A stretch of 58,416 nucleotides of DNA from an uncultured Halorubrum sp. (lineage in GTDB: Archaea; Halobacteriota; Halobacteria; Halobacteriales; Haloferacaceae). Both the position numbers and the translations under genes were made by a program. The notes below the pieces were generated by a model, which had not been told where the DNA came from, made no database searches, and saw only the letters and a program-made list of their open reading frames with translations. Below, piece after piece: positions 9,322 to 17,670 of the stretch (within the stretch, counting starts at the first letter, position 1; every line of letters starts with the position of its first letter). The stretch covers positions 1 through 58,416 of the forward strand of contig NZ_CAKZRO010000142.1 of NCBI RefSeq assembly GCF_937146585.1, written 5' to 3'.

Positions 9322-9372
9322 GGTATAACTTGCGGAAACTCTTCGACGACGCCGAATTACCAATAGTAATTT
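9322..9372. promoter_or_regulatory. mat promoter with adjacent inverted repeat
   Basis: Read on the minus strand, TTATACC at 9322-9328 is a TATA-like box about 27 bases before the mat start. Just upstream of it is a perfect six-base inverted repeat, AATTAC-caata-GTAATT, at 9355-9371, in an AT-rich patch between the divergent mat gene and the lipoprotein gene that begins at 9476. The position next to the promoter would suit a regulator-binding site; this is inference. Confidence 0.45.
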
Positions 9373-9475
9373 GTGAACCGGGATAACGAACCTCACGCTC
9401 ACCGCGTCTCCGGTCACGCAAGCGGACGTTTGCGTCTCGGCGACGTTTTTCCGTCCCCCCGCGGAACGTGACGTC

Positions 9476-10462
9476 ATGACCGAACTCGCGCCATCTCGGC
9501 GCACCCTCCTCGCCGGCGCTGTCGCCGGCGGTCTCGGCGCCGTCGCGGGCTGTCTCGGAAACGACGACGACGAGCAGAGCGGCGGCGACGACCCGATGCT
9601 CTCCCTGTCGCTCTCGCGGGTCGACGGGACGCTGCGCGACCGCTACGTTCGCGGCCGCGAGGACCCGCCGAACCACTGGGACGAGGCGGCGCTCGACGCC
9701 GTACTGGCCGACGAACCGTACACGACCCAACACCGGAAACCGTTCTTCGCGGAACCCGACGACCCCGCGTACGTCCGCGACGAGGGGACGTACTACCAGC
9801 TCCGGTCCGTCGCCGTCGACGAGGTCGCCGAGACGCACCCGGTCCTCCGGCTCTTCGAGGCGGAAGGCGAGGTGGAGTCGCCGGTCGACGGCAGCGAGGG
9901 TGGTGAGCTCCCGCGGGTGGATCAGCGCGCGGTCCGGATCGCGCACTTCGCCGCACGGGCCCGCGGGGACGAGGGCGGGTACCCGGCGGACCTGGTCGAC
10001 CGCGGCGGCTACGCCTACCGGACCGCGGCCGCCCGCGAGGAGAGCGCGCTCCTCGCCGCGGACGCCCCCGACCACGTCCGCCACCGAGACACTACCTACC
10101 GCGTCGAGAGAGAGCGCGAGCGGTTCCACGAGACCGTGTACCGGCCGACTGCGGAGCCGGTCGCCGAGCGACCCGAACGCATGGAGGCGATCCTCCGGGC
10201 CACGTTCGTCGGCCCGAGGATCGGCGCGGACGACCTCTCCGCCGAGGCCAGGCGGATCGTCGACCGGGCGGACGCCGACGAGTACGGCGAGCGCTACCCG
10301 TACTCCGACGAGTACACGGCGCTGCTCCGCGCGCTCGACGCGCGCCCCTACCTCGACGGCGGGGTTCGGAACGACGCCGGCGTTCTCACGGAGCGGAAGG
10401 AGATGATCCGGTACGGCGACGACTACTACGAGTGGGAGCTGCGGCTCTCGGGCGGCGACTGA
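9476..10462 (+). CDS. Tat-type lipoprotein, unknown function
   Basis: A 328-residue predicted surface lipoprotein. The signal PSRRTLLAG, hydrophobic core and lipobox AVAGC (Cys26) are followed by an Asp/Gly linker (LGNDDDEQSGGDD). The mature part contains repeated short motifs around tyrosine such as VRDEGTYYQLRS, VRHRDTTYRVER and IRYGDDYYEWEL, which look like two or three copies of a small beta-rich unit. I do not recognise the family. It is divergent from mat and convergent with the aminotransferase gene. Confidence 0.75.
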   Translation: MTELAPSRRTLLAGAVAGGLGAVAGCLGNDDDEQSGGDDPMLSLSLSRVDGTLRDRYVRGREDPPNHWDEAALDAVLADEPYTTQHRKPFFAEPDDPAYVRDEGTYYQLRSVAVDEVAETHPVLRLFEAEGEVESPVDGSEGGELPRVDQRAVRIAHFAARARGDEGGYPADLVDRGGYAYRTAAAREESALLAADAPDHVRHRDTTYRVERERERFHETVYRPTAEPVAERPERMEAILRATFVGPRIGADDLSAEARRIVDRADADEYGERYPYSDEYTALLRALDARPYLDGGVRNDAGVLTERKEMIRYGDDYYEWELRLSGGD

Positions 10463-10492
10463 CGGGAGAGCCTAGGCTCGGAGACCGGAGCG

Positions 10493-11614
10493 TCAGCGCG
10501 CCGCCTCGAACGCCTCGGCCATCACGTCGAGCGCCTCGCGGAGCTGCGCCTCGTCGGTCGCGTAGGAGACCCGCGCGTGGCCGGCGCCGTTCTCGCCGAA
10601 CGCCTCGCCGGGGACGACGACGACGCCGCGGTCGATACACTCGTCGACGAACCCGTCTGGGACCCGCGGCATCGCGTAGAACGCGCCCTGCGGCGTCGGG
10701 CAGTCGAGGCCGATCTCCGCGAACCCCTCTAACACGATGTCGCGGCGGCGCTCGAAGGAGGCGGTCATCTCGTCGACCACGCCGCGGTCGCCCCGCAGCG
10801 CGGCCTCCGCGGCGTACTGGGCCGGCGCGGAGGCGCACGCCTGCGCGTACTGGTGGACGCGCAGCATGCGCTCGACGCGCTCAGCGGAGCCGTACACCCA
10901 GCCGAGCCGCCAGCCGGTCATCGAGAACAGCTTCGACGCGGAGTTGACCACCACGACGTTGTCCGTCTCGGCGAACTCGATCGGGGAGCGGTGGTCGCCG
11001 TCGAACACCGTGTACTCGTACACCTCGTCGGAGATACAGAGCACGTCGTGCTCGTCGGCGATGCGCGCGAACTCGCGGACGTCCGCCTCGGAGGAGACCG
11101 CGCCGGTGGGGTTGCCGGGCGAGTTGACGACGAAGGCGGCGGTGTCGTCGGTGATGGCGTTCTCGATCGCGGCCGGGTCGATGGTGAGGTCGTCGCGGAG
11201 CGGCACGGGGACCGGCTCGCCGCCCGCCAGCTTTGTCAGCGCGTCGTAGGAGACGAACCCGGGGTCGGGGATCAGCACCTCGTCGCCCGCGTCGACGTGC
11301 GCCTCCATGGCAACGTGGAGCGCCTCGCTGCCGCCGGCGGTCGCGATGACGTTGCCGGGGTCGAGGTCGACCCCCTGGTCGGCGCGGTGCTTCTCGGCGA
11401 TCGCCTCGCGCAGCCCGAGGGTCCCCTTGTTCTCGGTGTAGGCGTCCGCCTTCCCGGACTCGATCGCGTCGACCGCGGCCCGGCGGGCGTGGGCCGGGGT
11501 CGGGAAGTCGGGCTGGCCGAGCCCGAGGTTGATCGCGTCGTCGCCGGCCGCCTCGAACACCTCGCGGATCCCGCTTATCGAGATCCGTTCCACCCGCTCG
11601 GAGAACGTCGTCAT
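10493..11614 (-). CDS. class I/II pyridoxal-phosphate aminotransferase
   Basis: A 373-residue cytoplasmic aminotransferase of fold type I, probably aspartate- or aromatic-type. Visible landmarks are LGLGQPDFPTP near the N-terminus, NSPGNPTG at 164-171, the DEVYEY region that positions PLP (Asp196 and Tyr199), the Schiff-base lysine Lys228 in NSASKLFSMTGWRLGW, and the substrate carboxylate-binding Arg in ARVSYAT near the end. The ATG at 11614 gives the usual N-terminus; the open frame extends 13 codons further upstream. Substrate cannot be fixed from sequence. Confidence 0.9.
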   Translation of the reverse strand: MTTFSERVERISISGIREVFEAAGDDAINLGLGQPDFPTPAHARRAAVDAIESGKADAYTENKGTLGLREAIAEKHRADQGVDLDPGNVIATAGGSEALHVAMEAHVDAGDEVLIPDPGFVSYDALTKLAGGEPVPVPLRDDLTIDPAAIENAITDDTAAFVVNSPGNPTGAVSSEADVREFARIADEHDVLCISDEVYEYTVFDGDHRSPIEFAETDNVVVVNSASKLFSMTGWRLGWVYGSAERVERMLRVHQYAQACASAPAQYAAEAALRGDRGVVDEMTASFERRRDIVLEGFAEIGLDCPTPQGAFYAMPRVPDGFVDECIDRGVVVVPGEAFGENGAGHARVSYATDEAQLREALDVMAEAFEAAR

Positions 11615-11707
11615 ACCAGTTCGAGGGCGCCGCCGAGAGTTAGTTCTTGTCACGTCCGGGCGGTCCGCAGGTCGGGAGGCGACCCCGCGGCGAGCGGGCC
11701 CGCGCCA

Positions 11708-12727
11708 TCACCACCGCCGCCGCTCCCACACCGGGCGTCGCTCCTTCCGGCTCTCTTCGCGTCGCGGGCGTCCGTCCTCGTCGGTCGGCAGCGCGAACTG
11801 CCCTTCGAGGATGCTCGGCACCTCCTCCGGCCGCGCGCGCAACAGCGCGTCGTCGACCGCGCGGAGCCGGAACATCGGTCTCCCCGGCCCCATCGGCACC
11901 TTGATCGACTCGATCAGCTCCCGGTCGACGAGCGTCCGACGGTCGGCGGTGAACTCCTGTTCCGGCGCGATACCGACCCCGTCGGTTCCGACCCACCGCC
12001 GTAGGTCCCGGAAGAGGTGGTCGTGGCGCGCCGCGAGCGCGACGAGGAGCGTGCGGTCGGAGATGCCGGTCGTGCGACCGAACTCGCCGGGCTCGAGCGA
12101 CTCCAGCAGGGTCGCCAGGTCGTCGGCGAACCGGTCGTCGAGGACCTCCCGCGCGGCCGCGAGGAGGCGAGTCCGCGAGGGCATCGCCACCGACTCCGCC
12201 GTCGCCGCCTCGAACCGCGACGCGGCGGCCCCGCTGACCGCGTCGACCGTCTCCGGATCGTCATCGACCGCCGTCGTCGCGAGCGAGCGGTCGCCGCGGG
12301 GACCGACGACGGCGTCGACGCCGTCGGGGCTCGCGAACACGGTCCCGCCCGCCCCGTGGTCGATGGGTTCCCCGGTCCGGATCCGTATTTCGTCGCGTTC
12401 GACCGCCTCGGCGATCGCCGTGCCGAGGACGAGCGCGCGAGAGAGGGCGTCGACGACGCCGGGACGACACGCGATCCGCCACGGCGCTCCCGACGAGCGC
12501 TCGCGAGCCGCGAGCACCGCCGGGAGGAGCCGAAGGGGGACGCCGACGGCGACCACCGCGGACCGGCCCGCGAGCGCGGCCTCGACCGACTCCGCGAACG
12601 GGTCGTCGCCGCGGGGGAGGACGTCAGCGACCTCGGGGCCGCCCTCGACGCCGTCGGGATCGGGGACAGAGCCGCGGTCGCCCTCGCCGTCCGCGGCGGC
12701 GTCGCGCTCGGCTTCGTCGTCGGACAC
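11708..12727 (-). CDS. haloarchaeal regulator-like protein (possibly TbsP/DUF5821 family)
   Basis: A 339-residue soluble protein. The N-terminal 30 residues are an acidic low-complexity leader. A middle domain carries a Rossmann-like stretch (SAVVAVGVPLRLLPAVL), and the last third is helical with a probable winged-helix region (RTLLVALAARHDHLFRDLRRWVG, then DRRTLVDRELIESIKVPMG). From memory this matches the haloarchaeal DUF5821 group, to which the Haloferax regulator TbsP belongs, but I hold that only moderately. The Lys/Arg-rich C-terminus would suit nucleic-acid contact. No operon partner. Confidence 0.65.
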   Translation of the reverse strand: MSDDEAERDAAADGEGDRGSVPDPDGVEGGPEVADVLPRGDDPFAESVEAALAGRSAVVAVGVPLRLLPAVLAARERSSGAPWRIACRPGVVDALSRALVLGTAIAEAVERDEIRIRTGEPIDHGAGGTVFASPDGVDAVVGPRGDRSLATTAVDDDPETVDAVSGAAASRFEAATAESVAMPSRTRLLAAAREVLDDRFADDLATLLESLEPGEFGRTTGISDRTLLVALAARHDHLFRDLRRWVGTDGVGIAPEQEFTADRRTLVDRELIESIKVPMGPGRPMFRLRAVDDALLRARPEEVPSILEGQFALPTDEDGRPRREESRKERRPVWERRRW

Positions 12728-12830
12728 ACCGTCGACAACCGGCGCGATCCGAAAGAGAGTTGCGCCGCTCGGGGGGCGACGCGCCGGTCCGAGGGTCGAC
12801 AGGAGTCTGGGAAAGCGGCGCGCGGCCGCC

Positions 12831-13571
12831 TCAGGGAGCGCGCGCGAACAGGAGGTAGCCGGTGTGGCCCACGCCGGCGGTGGAGGGGCGGGAGCCGCGG
12901 TCGGAGAAGTCCATCTCGCGCTGGATCGTCTCCAGCGTCTCGATCTCGGAGAGCCCCGCTTCGCGGGCGGCGAGGGCCGCCTCGCGGGTCCCCTCGACGA
13001 ACGGCGAGTAGACGGCGAGGTGACCGCCGGACGCGAGGAGGTCGTCCGCGCGATCGACGACCGCCGGGGCGTCGCCGGTGTCGAGCGTGAGGACGTCGAA
13101 CGGCCCCTCGTCGGCGAGCGCGTCCAGCGACTCGGTGAGGTCGCCGGTCCGCACGTCGACGCGGTCGGCGACGCCCGCCGTCACCATGTTCTCGCGGGCC
13201 ACGTCAGCGAACTCGTCGTCGACCTCGTAGGAGGTGACGTCGGCGCCGGCCCGGCCGAGGTACGCGGCGAGGATCCCGGTCCCGGTGCCGGCGTCCAAGA
13301 CGCGGTCGCCGCCGGACGCGCCGGTGTGGCCCATCACGAGCCCCACGTCGCGGGGCATCATCGGCGCGCCGGTGCGGTCGAGGTGGTTGAACAGGTCCGG
13401 GCCGCGGAGCGCGCGGACCTCGAAGACGGTGCCGAGGTGCGTCTCGACCTCGTCGCCGGCCGAGACGTCCTCGGGGACCTCGATCACGCCGAGGTCGGTC
13501 CCGAACTCCTCGCCCGGCTCCAGTAGGTACTCCCGGTCCTCGTGGACGAGCAGGTACGCGGCGTCCGTCAC
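12831..13571 (-). CDS. trmI: tRNA (adenine-N1)-methyltransferase TrmI-like
   Basis: Methylates N1 of adenine in the T-loop region of tRNA (positions 57/58 in archaea) with SAM. The 246-residue protein has an N-terminal small beta domain (LLVHEDREYLLEPG), then RGPDLFNHLDRTGAPMMPRD typical of TrmI, and the SAM motif VLDAGTGTG at 91-99 with YEVDDEF after it. The GTG start at 13571 overlaps the stop of the NAC gene (GTGA), which is the basis for choosing it; the upstream extension is in another gene's frame. Co-transcribed with NAC. Confidence 0.85.
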   Translation of the reverse strand: MTDAAYLLVHEDREYLLEPGEEFGTDLGVIEVPEDVSAGDEVETHLGTVFEVRALRGPDLFNHLDRTGAPMMPRDVGLVMGHTGASGGDRVLDAGTGTGILAAYLGRAGADVTSYEVDDEFADVARENMVTAGVADRVDVRTGDLTESLDALADEGPFDVLTLDTGDAPAVVDRADDLLASGGHLAVYSPFVEGTREAALAAREAGLSEIETLETIQREMDFSDRGSRPSTAGVGHTGYLLFARAP

Positions 13572-13975
13572 TGCAGGTCCGAGATCGCCCGCGCGGGCTC
13601 CCCGTTGGCCGCCTCCAGCGCCTCGCGGGCCTCGTCCTTCGAGACGCCCGCCTGCTGAGCGACCAGCTCGACGTCCTCCTCCGGAATGGCCCCTTCGTCG
13701 GCGTCGTCCTCGGCCTCGATCGCGGCCGCGTCCGCGTCGCCCTCGACGGCGGTCGCGCCGCCAGCGTCGGCCACCGCGTCGGGCGAGCCGACGATCTGGT
13801 AGGTCTCCTGACCCTGGGCGTCCATCTTGGTGACCTGCGCACCGTCGAAGACGAGGTCGTCGCCGTCGGTCGTCTCGATGACGACCCGCTCGGCGTCGAG
13901 CTCCTCGACGTCGATCCCCATCTGTTTCATCATCTGTTTCATCTTCCGCGGATTCATGCCGCCGCCTCCAAACAT
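13568..13975 (-). CDS. nac: nascent polypeptide-associated complex protein
   Basis: Archaeal alpha-NAC homologue, a ribosome-associated factor that contacts emerging polypeptides. The 135-residue chain has the basic N-terminal ribosome-binding part (MNPRKMKQMMKQMGIDVEEL), the NAC beta domain (ERVVIETTDGDDLVF to GQETYQIVG), an acidic linker and a C-terminal UBA domain (IPEEDVELVAQQAGVSKDEA). Length is normal for archaeal NAC. It is the first gene of a two-gene operon with trmI. Confidence 0.92.
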   Translation of the reverse strand: MFGGGGMNPRKMKQMMKQMGIDVEELDAERVVIETTDGDDLVFDGAQVTKMDAQGQETYQIVGSPDAVADAGGATAVEGDADAAAIEAEDDADEGAIPEEDVELVAQQAGVSKDEAREALEAANGEPARAISDLQ

Positions 13976-14117
13976 GCCCGAACGTTCGGCCGGACGATAC
14001 AAAAAGGGTGTCGACACGGGGCGAGACCCCGTCGCTCGGGGCGAACCGCTTCCGGAGGGTGGCGGCGAACCCGACCGCGACGGCGGGGTTGATACGTCTC
14101 GCGCGCGAGGCGGCGGT

Positions 14118-14909
14118 ATGTACCTCGCGGACCACACCTGGCCGGAGCTCGGCGACGCGCTGTCCGACGGCTCCGTCGCGCTCGTCCCGCTCGGCTCGAC
14201 CGAACAGCACGGGCCCCACCTCCCGCTCGCGACCGACCACCTGATCGCCGAGGGGCTCGCGACGGCGGCCGCGGAGCGCGCCGACGCGTTCCGGACGCCG
14301 ACGATCAACGTCGGAGTCAGCCCGCACCACCGCCAGTTCCCGGGGACGATGTGGGTCGACCCGCCGGAGTTCCGCGACTACGTCGAGTCGTTCACCCGGA
14401 ACCTCGCGTACCACGGGATCGACCGCGTGGTGTTCGTGAACGCCCACGGCGGCAACGTCCAGCACCTCCGGGAGGTCGGCCGGCGGCTCCACGAGGACGA
14501 GGCCGCCTACGCCGTCGAGTGGATGTGGGACGAGTCGATCCCGGAGCTAGTCGACGACCTCTTCGAGCGCAACGGCCCCCACGCGGGCCCCAAGGAGACG
14601 GCGATGGTCACCCACCTCGCGCCCGACCTCGTCCGCGAGGACCGGCTCGGGGACGCCCGCGACGGCGGGCTCGTCGACCTCGCGGAGTCGGACGCGGTCG
14701 TCCACGGCGCCCGGACGTTCTACGACGCGATCGACAACTCGCCGAACGGCGCGTTCGGCGACCCGACCGACGTGACGCCGGAGAAGGCGGAGCGTCTGTT
14801 CGAGGCGGCCGCGGAGCAACTCGTCCGGCTCGCCGAGTGGATCGGCGACCGCGACGCGGACGAGCTGTTCCCCGAGCCGCGGATCGAGGGCGAGGAGGAG
14901 ATCCGCTAA
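14118..14909 (+). CDS. creatininase-family metal-dependent amidohydrolase (ArfB-like candidate)
   Basis: A 263-residue hydrolase of the creatininase family. Metal ligands can be proposed from LGSTEQHGPHLPLATDH (Glu29, His31, Asp40) and NAHGGN. Family members include creatininase, mycofactocin protein MftE and the archaeal formamide hydrolase ArfB of riboflavin/F420 synthesis. The neighbouring pterin genes make an ArfB-like role attractive, but that is inference. The ATG at 14118 follows a TATA-like TTGATACG by about 27 bases. Its stop overlaps by three bases the stop of mptE on the other strand. Confidence 0.75.
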   Translation: MYLADHTWPELGDALSDGSVALVPLGSTEQHGPHLPLATDHLIAEGLATAAAERADAFRTPTINVGVSPHHRQFPGTMWVDPPEFRDYVESFTRNLAYHGIDRVVFVNAHGGNVQHLREVGRRLHEDEAAYAVEWMWDESIPELVDDLFERNGPHAGPKETAMVTHLAPDLVREDRLGDARDGGLVDLAESDAVVHGARTFYDAIDNSPNGAFGDPTDVTPEKAERLFEAAAEQLVRLAEWIGDRDADELFPEPRIEGEEEIR

Positions 14910-15649
14910 CCGTCGGTAGAACCGCCTTCGGGCCCGCTCCCGCCAGCGAGGTCGTCCCCGAGAATCTCTTCGAGCGCGGCGTCGGCCGCCTCGCGCCGGC
15001 CGTCTAAGACGGCGAAGCGCTCGCCGCGGCGTCGTTCGAGCCAGCGCAGCAGGTGGGCCGCCCAGTCGAGCTTCCGCGCCTTCATCGGGTCGACGGCGGG
15101 GTCGTCGAACTCCCAGCCGGGGAAGACGAGTTCGCCGGCCCCCACGTGGTCGGCGAGGAAGGCGGCGCGGTCGCCGTCGGTGAAGCCGCCGGTGTTCCGG
15201 ACCGGTCCGGCGGGGCCCGCCTGCGTCGTCGCGAGCGTCCACTCGTCGGCGAAGCGCGGGAGCCACTCCCGGACCGCGGAGAGGTTGTCGCCGTGGGCGT
15301 GCGCGGCGACGGGGGTCCCATCCCGGGTCAGTTCCACCGCGGTCTCCGGGTTCTTGTCGAGGTCGGTCACCATACAGTCGACGCCGACGCCGCGGTCGGC
15401 GAGCACGTCCGCCGCCGTCGAGGCCGCGACGACGACGTCGGCGTCGCGGGCGAGGGCCGCGTCGTCGGCGAGGCGGGGGGCCGCGCCCGCGACGGCCACC
15501 GTCTTGCCGTCCCAGTCGCCGAGGCGGTCGAGCGGGAACGGCGTCGCGAGGTCGGCGGCGACGTCGCGGACGCGCTCGTCGGCGTCGCGGCCGAAGCCGA
15601 AGTCGTCGAGGATCGCCTCGTAGACCGGCTCGAAGGTGTCGAAGTTCAC
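14906..15649 (-). CDS. mptE: 6-hydroxymethyl-7,8-dihydropterin pyrophosphokinase
   Basis: Archaeal enzyme that transfers pyrophosphate from ATP to 6-hydroxymethyl-dihydropterin, giving the pterin donor for folate or methanopterin synthesis. The 247-residue protein shows the family's VAVAGAAPRLADD loop, CMVTDLDKNPET (acidic metal site), AHAHGDN and NTGGFTDGDRAAF, all typical of MptE (COG1634). The start is a GTG at 15649. It lies upstream of nothing on its strand except a 162-base gap from the DHPS-like gene, which supplies the next pathway step. Confidence 0.88.
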   Translation of the reverse strand: MNFDTFEPVYEAILDDFGFGRDADERVRDVAADLATPFPLDRLGDWDGKTVAVAGAAPRLADDAALARDADVVVAASTAADVLADRGVGVDCMVTDLDKNPETAVELTRDGTPVAAHAHGDNLSAVREWLPRFADEWTLATTQAGPAGPVRNTGGFTDGDRAAFLADHVGAGELVFPGWEFDDPAVDPMKARKLDWAAHLLRWLERRRGERFAVLDGRREAADAALEEILGDDLAGGSGPEGGSTDG

Positions 15650-15811
15650 GAGGAGGTCACGCTCGGAGGTCCGGTCGGGCTCGCCGCGGAGCGGCGCCGC
15701 CGCTCATCGGTCGATAGATGGTATGGGCCGGAGTGGCACAGAGTACCCCTACCCGCGTGCCCCTCCGGCGTCCGGTCGATCGGTTGTCTACACGAGGGCA
15801 TAAACTTTCTC

Positions 15812-17050
15812 TTAATTCACGTGACGGTCGATATCGGCGAGCGCGGCGTCGAGCGACTCCGAGACGCCGGATACCGCCTCTCGAACCGAATCGATGGCCG
15901 CGGGCGTGCCGACGAGGAGCCCGCGGTCGTCGCCAGCGGCCTCGTCGCCGCCGTCCGTCGCCGAGTGAGGCGTCGCGACCGTCGCGCGGTTCGAGTCGCC
16001 GAGCGCGAACGCCGCCCCGGTCGCGTCGCCGCCGACGGTCGCGGCGCGCAACGCGCCGATCGCCGCCTCGTCGAGGCCGGAGAGCTCGAAGGTGCGAACC
16101 GCGGCGCTGTCGGCGACGGCGTTGCTCCCCTGGGTCGCTCCCGCCGCGCCGATCCGGTCGAGATGCCGCTCGGCCTCGCGGACCGTCGTCACGTCGAGTT
16201 CCTCGACGGTGACGGCGTCGCCCCCGCGTCCGGAATAGCGGTCGCGCGCGAACTCAGCGCCGATGAGGGCGGCGTCGCGCGTCTCGGCCACGTCGTGGGT
16301 GCGGATCACGTGCGCGCCGCGCTCGACCGCCATCGACGTCGCGGCGAGCGAGACCGGGAGCGCCTCCTCGGTGCTGCGCCCCGCGACCGTCCTGAGGAAG
16401 CTCTTGCGGTTGATCGAGACGAGGAGCGGCCGACCGTACCCGCGGAACTCGCGGAGGCGGTGGAACGTCTCGCGGTCGTCCTCGTGGGTCTTGGCCGCGG
16501 ACCAGCCGCCGAACGCGGGGTCGAGGATCGTCTTGTCGGTGAAGCCGTTCATCGAGAGCGCCTCGTAGATGTCGTCGACGTCCTCGATCGCGCCGGGTCG
16601 TTCGAGGTCCGGCGGCGAGGCCATCTTCGACACCGCCACGTCGTGTTCGCGGCAGACGCGGGGCATCTCGGGGTCGGCGAACCCGCAGATGTCGTTGACC
16701 ATGTCGAAGCCGCGCGAGATCGCCTCGTCGGCCACCTCGTGGTAGCGCGTCTCGATCGACCAGACGGCGTCGCCGGAGGTCGACTCGAGCGTCTCGATCG
16801 CGGTGTCGAGACGGTCGAGCTCCTGCTCGGCGGAGAGCACGTCGAGGTCCTTGTTGGCCGATTCGAGCCCGACGTCGACGATGTCGGCGCCCTCGCCGAT
16901 CAGTTCCTCGTCGACGTACGCCGCGGCCTCGCCGGGGTCGTCGTACACGCTGGGGTCGTACGGCGACTCCTCCGAGACGTTGAGTACGCCCATGATCCGG
17001 GGCGGGTGGTCGTCGCCGATCCCGAGCCCTGCGGCGTCCACGTTTCGCAT
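15812..17050 (-). CDS. folP: dihydropteroate synthase-like protein with C-terminal extension
   Basis: Expected to condense the pterin pyrophosphate with p-aminobenzoate in folate synthesis. Residues 15 to 275 form a DHPS-type TIM barrel: IMGVLNVSEESPYD, DMVNDICG, LDPAFGGW, SINRKSFL and IRTHDVAETRDA correspond to known DHPS motifs. The loop that normally reads GGESTRP is GLESANK here, so this is a divergent member. About 135 further residues form a separate Ala-rich domain with no motif I recognise, making 412 in total. A minus-strand TATA-like TTTATG lies about 25 bases before the ATG. Close to mptE on the same strand. Confidence 0.75.
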   Translation of the reverse strand: MRNVDAAGLGIGDDHPPRIMGVLNVSEESPYDPSVYDDPGEAAAYVDEELIGEGADIVDVGLESANKDLDVLSAEQELDRLDTAIETLESTSGDAVWSIETRYHEVADEAISRGFDMVNDICGFADPEMPRVCREHDVAVSKMASPPDLERPGAIEDVDDIYEALSMNGFTDKTILDPAFGGWSAAKTHEDDRETFHRLREFRGYGRPLLVSINRKSFLRTVAGRSTEEALPVSLAATSMAVERGAHVIRTHDVAETRDAALIGAEFARDRYSGRGGDAVTVEELDVTTVREAERHLDRIGAAGATQGSNAVADSAAVRTFELSGLDEAAIGALRAATVGGDATGAAFALGDSNRATVATPHSATDGGDEAAGDDRGLLVGTPAAIDSVREAVSGVSESLDAALADIDRHVN

Positions 17051-17207
17051 ACGATTACCACGGGCGCGAGAGACATAAACGGGGCGAGTACCCGACGCGC
17101 TCGCCGGAGAACTGACGCCGAGCGCGGCCGGCGCGTGGCTCCGAGTGACGCCGGCGGCCCTCGTCGGGCGGGTGGCACTTATGACCGAGACGCCCCTCTT
17201 CGCGAGT

Positions 17208-17636
17208 ATGATAGCGCTGTCGCGGAAGGCGTACGACGACGTCGTCCGCCACGCGTACGAGGGGGGCGAGGCGGAGGTCTGCGGCGTGCTCGCCGGGACT
17301 CGCGGGGAAGCCGACGAGCCGGCCGTCGTCAGCGACGCGCGCCGGGCGGAGAACGTCGCCGGTAGGCCCCAGATCCGCTATCGCATCGACCCCGAGGAGC
17401 AGCTCGAGCTCATCGAGGCGATCGAGGGCGACGGGCTCGAGGTGGTCGGCTTCTACCACTCGCACCCGGCTGGCCCGCCCCGCCCGAGCGAGACCGACGC
17501 GGCGCGGGCGACCTGGCCCGACCGCTCGTACGTGATCTGCGCGCTCGACGGCTACCCGTTCGTGGGGTCCTGGCGGTGGCGGGGCGACGAGGATGGATTC
17601 GAACAGGAGACCGTCTCGGTGCGGTCCGAGCGGTGA
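17208..17636 (+). CDS. JAMM/MPN+ metalloprotease (desampylase, HvJAMM1-like)
   Basis: A 142-residue zinc isopeptidase of the JAMM family. The full motif is present: Glu23 (AEVCGVLAG), then His84-x-His86, seven residues, Ser94, two residues and Asp97. In Haloferax the homologue HvJAMM1 removes ubiquitin-like SAMP proteins from targets and cleaves SAMP precursors. ATG at 17208 is chosen because the TATA-like CTTATGA at 17178-17184 is about 27 bases before it and the JAMM fold begins there; in-frame starts at 17145 and 17181 are less likely. Confidence 0.88.
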   Translation: MIALSRKAYDDVVRHAYEGGEAEVCGVLAGTRGEADEPAVVSDARRAENVAGRPQIRYRIDPEEQLELIEAIEGDGLEVVGFYHSHPAGPPRPSETDAARATWPDRSYVICALDGYPFVGSWRWRGDEDGFEQETVSVRSER

Positions 17637-17670
17637 CGCCGCCGGGCGAGCGACCCCTCGCAGGCTCTGC

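Noticed and set aside
12831-14492. A 553-codon minus-strand frame joining TrmI with upstream sequence
   Set aside because: The part before the GTG at 13571 is out of frame with NAC, which is a clear gene. The TrmI similarity starts exactly at the GTG.
15053-17365. A 770-codon plus-strand open frame opposite mptE and the DHPS-like gene
   Set aside because: It is antisense to two well-recognised genes, and its product is Arg/Gly/Val-rich without any domain. Long antisense frames are common at this GC content.
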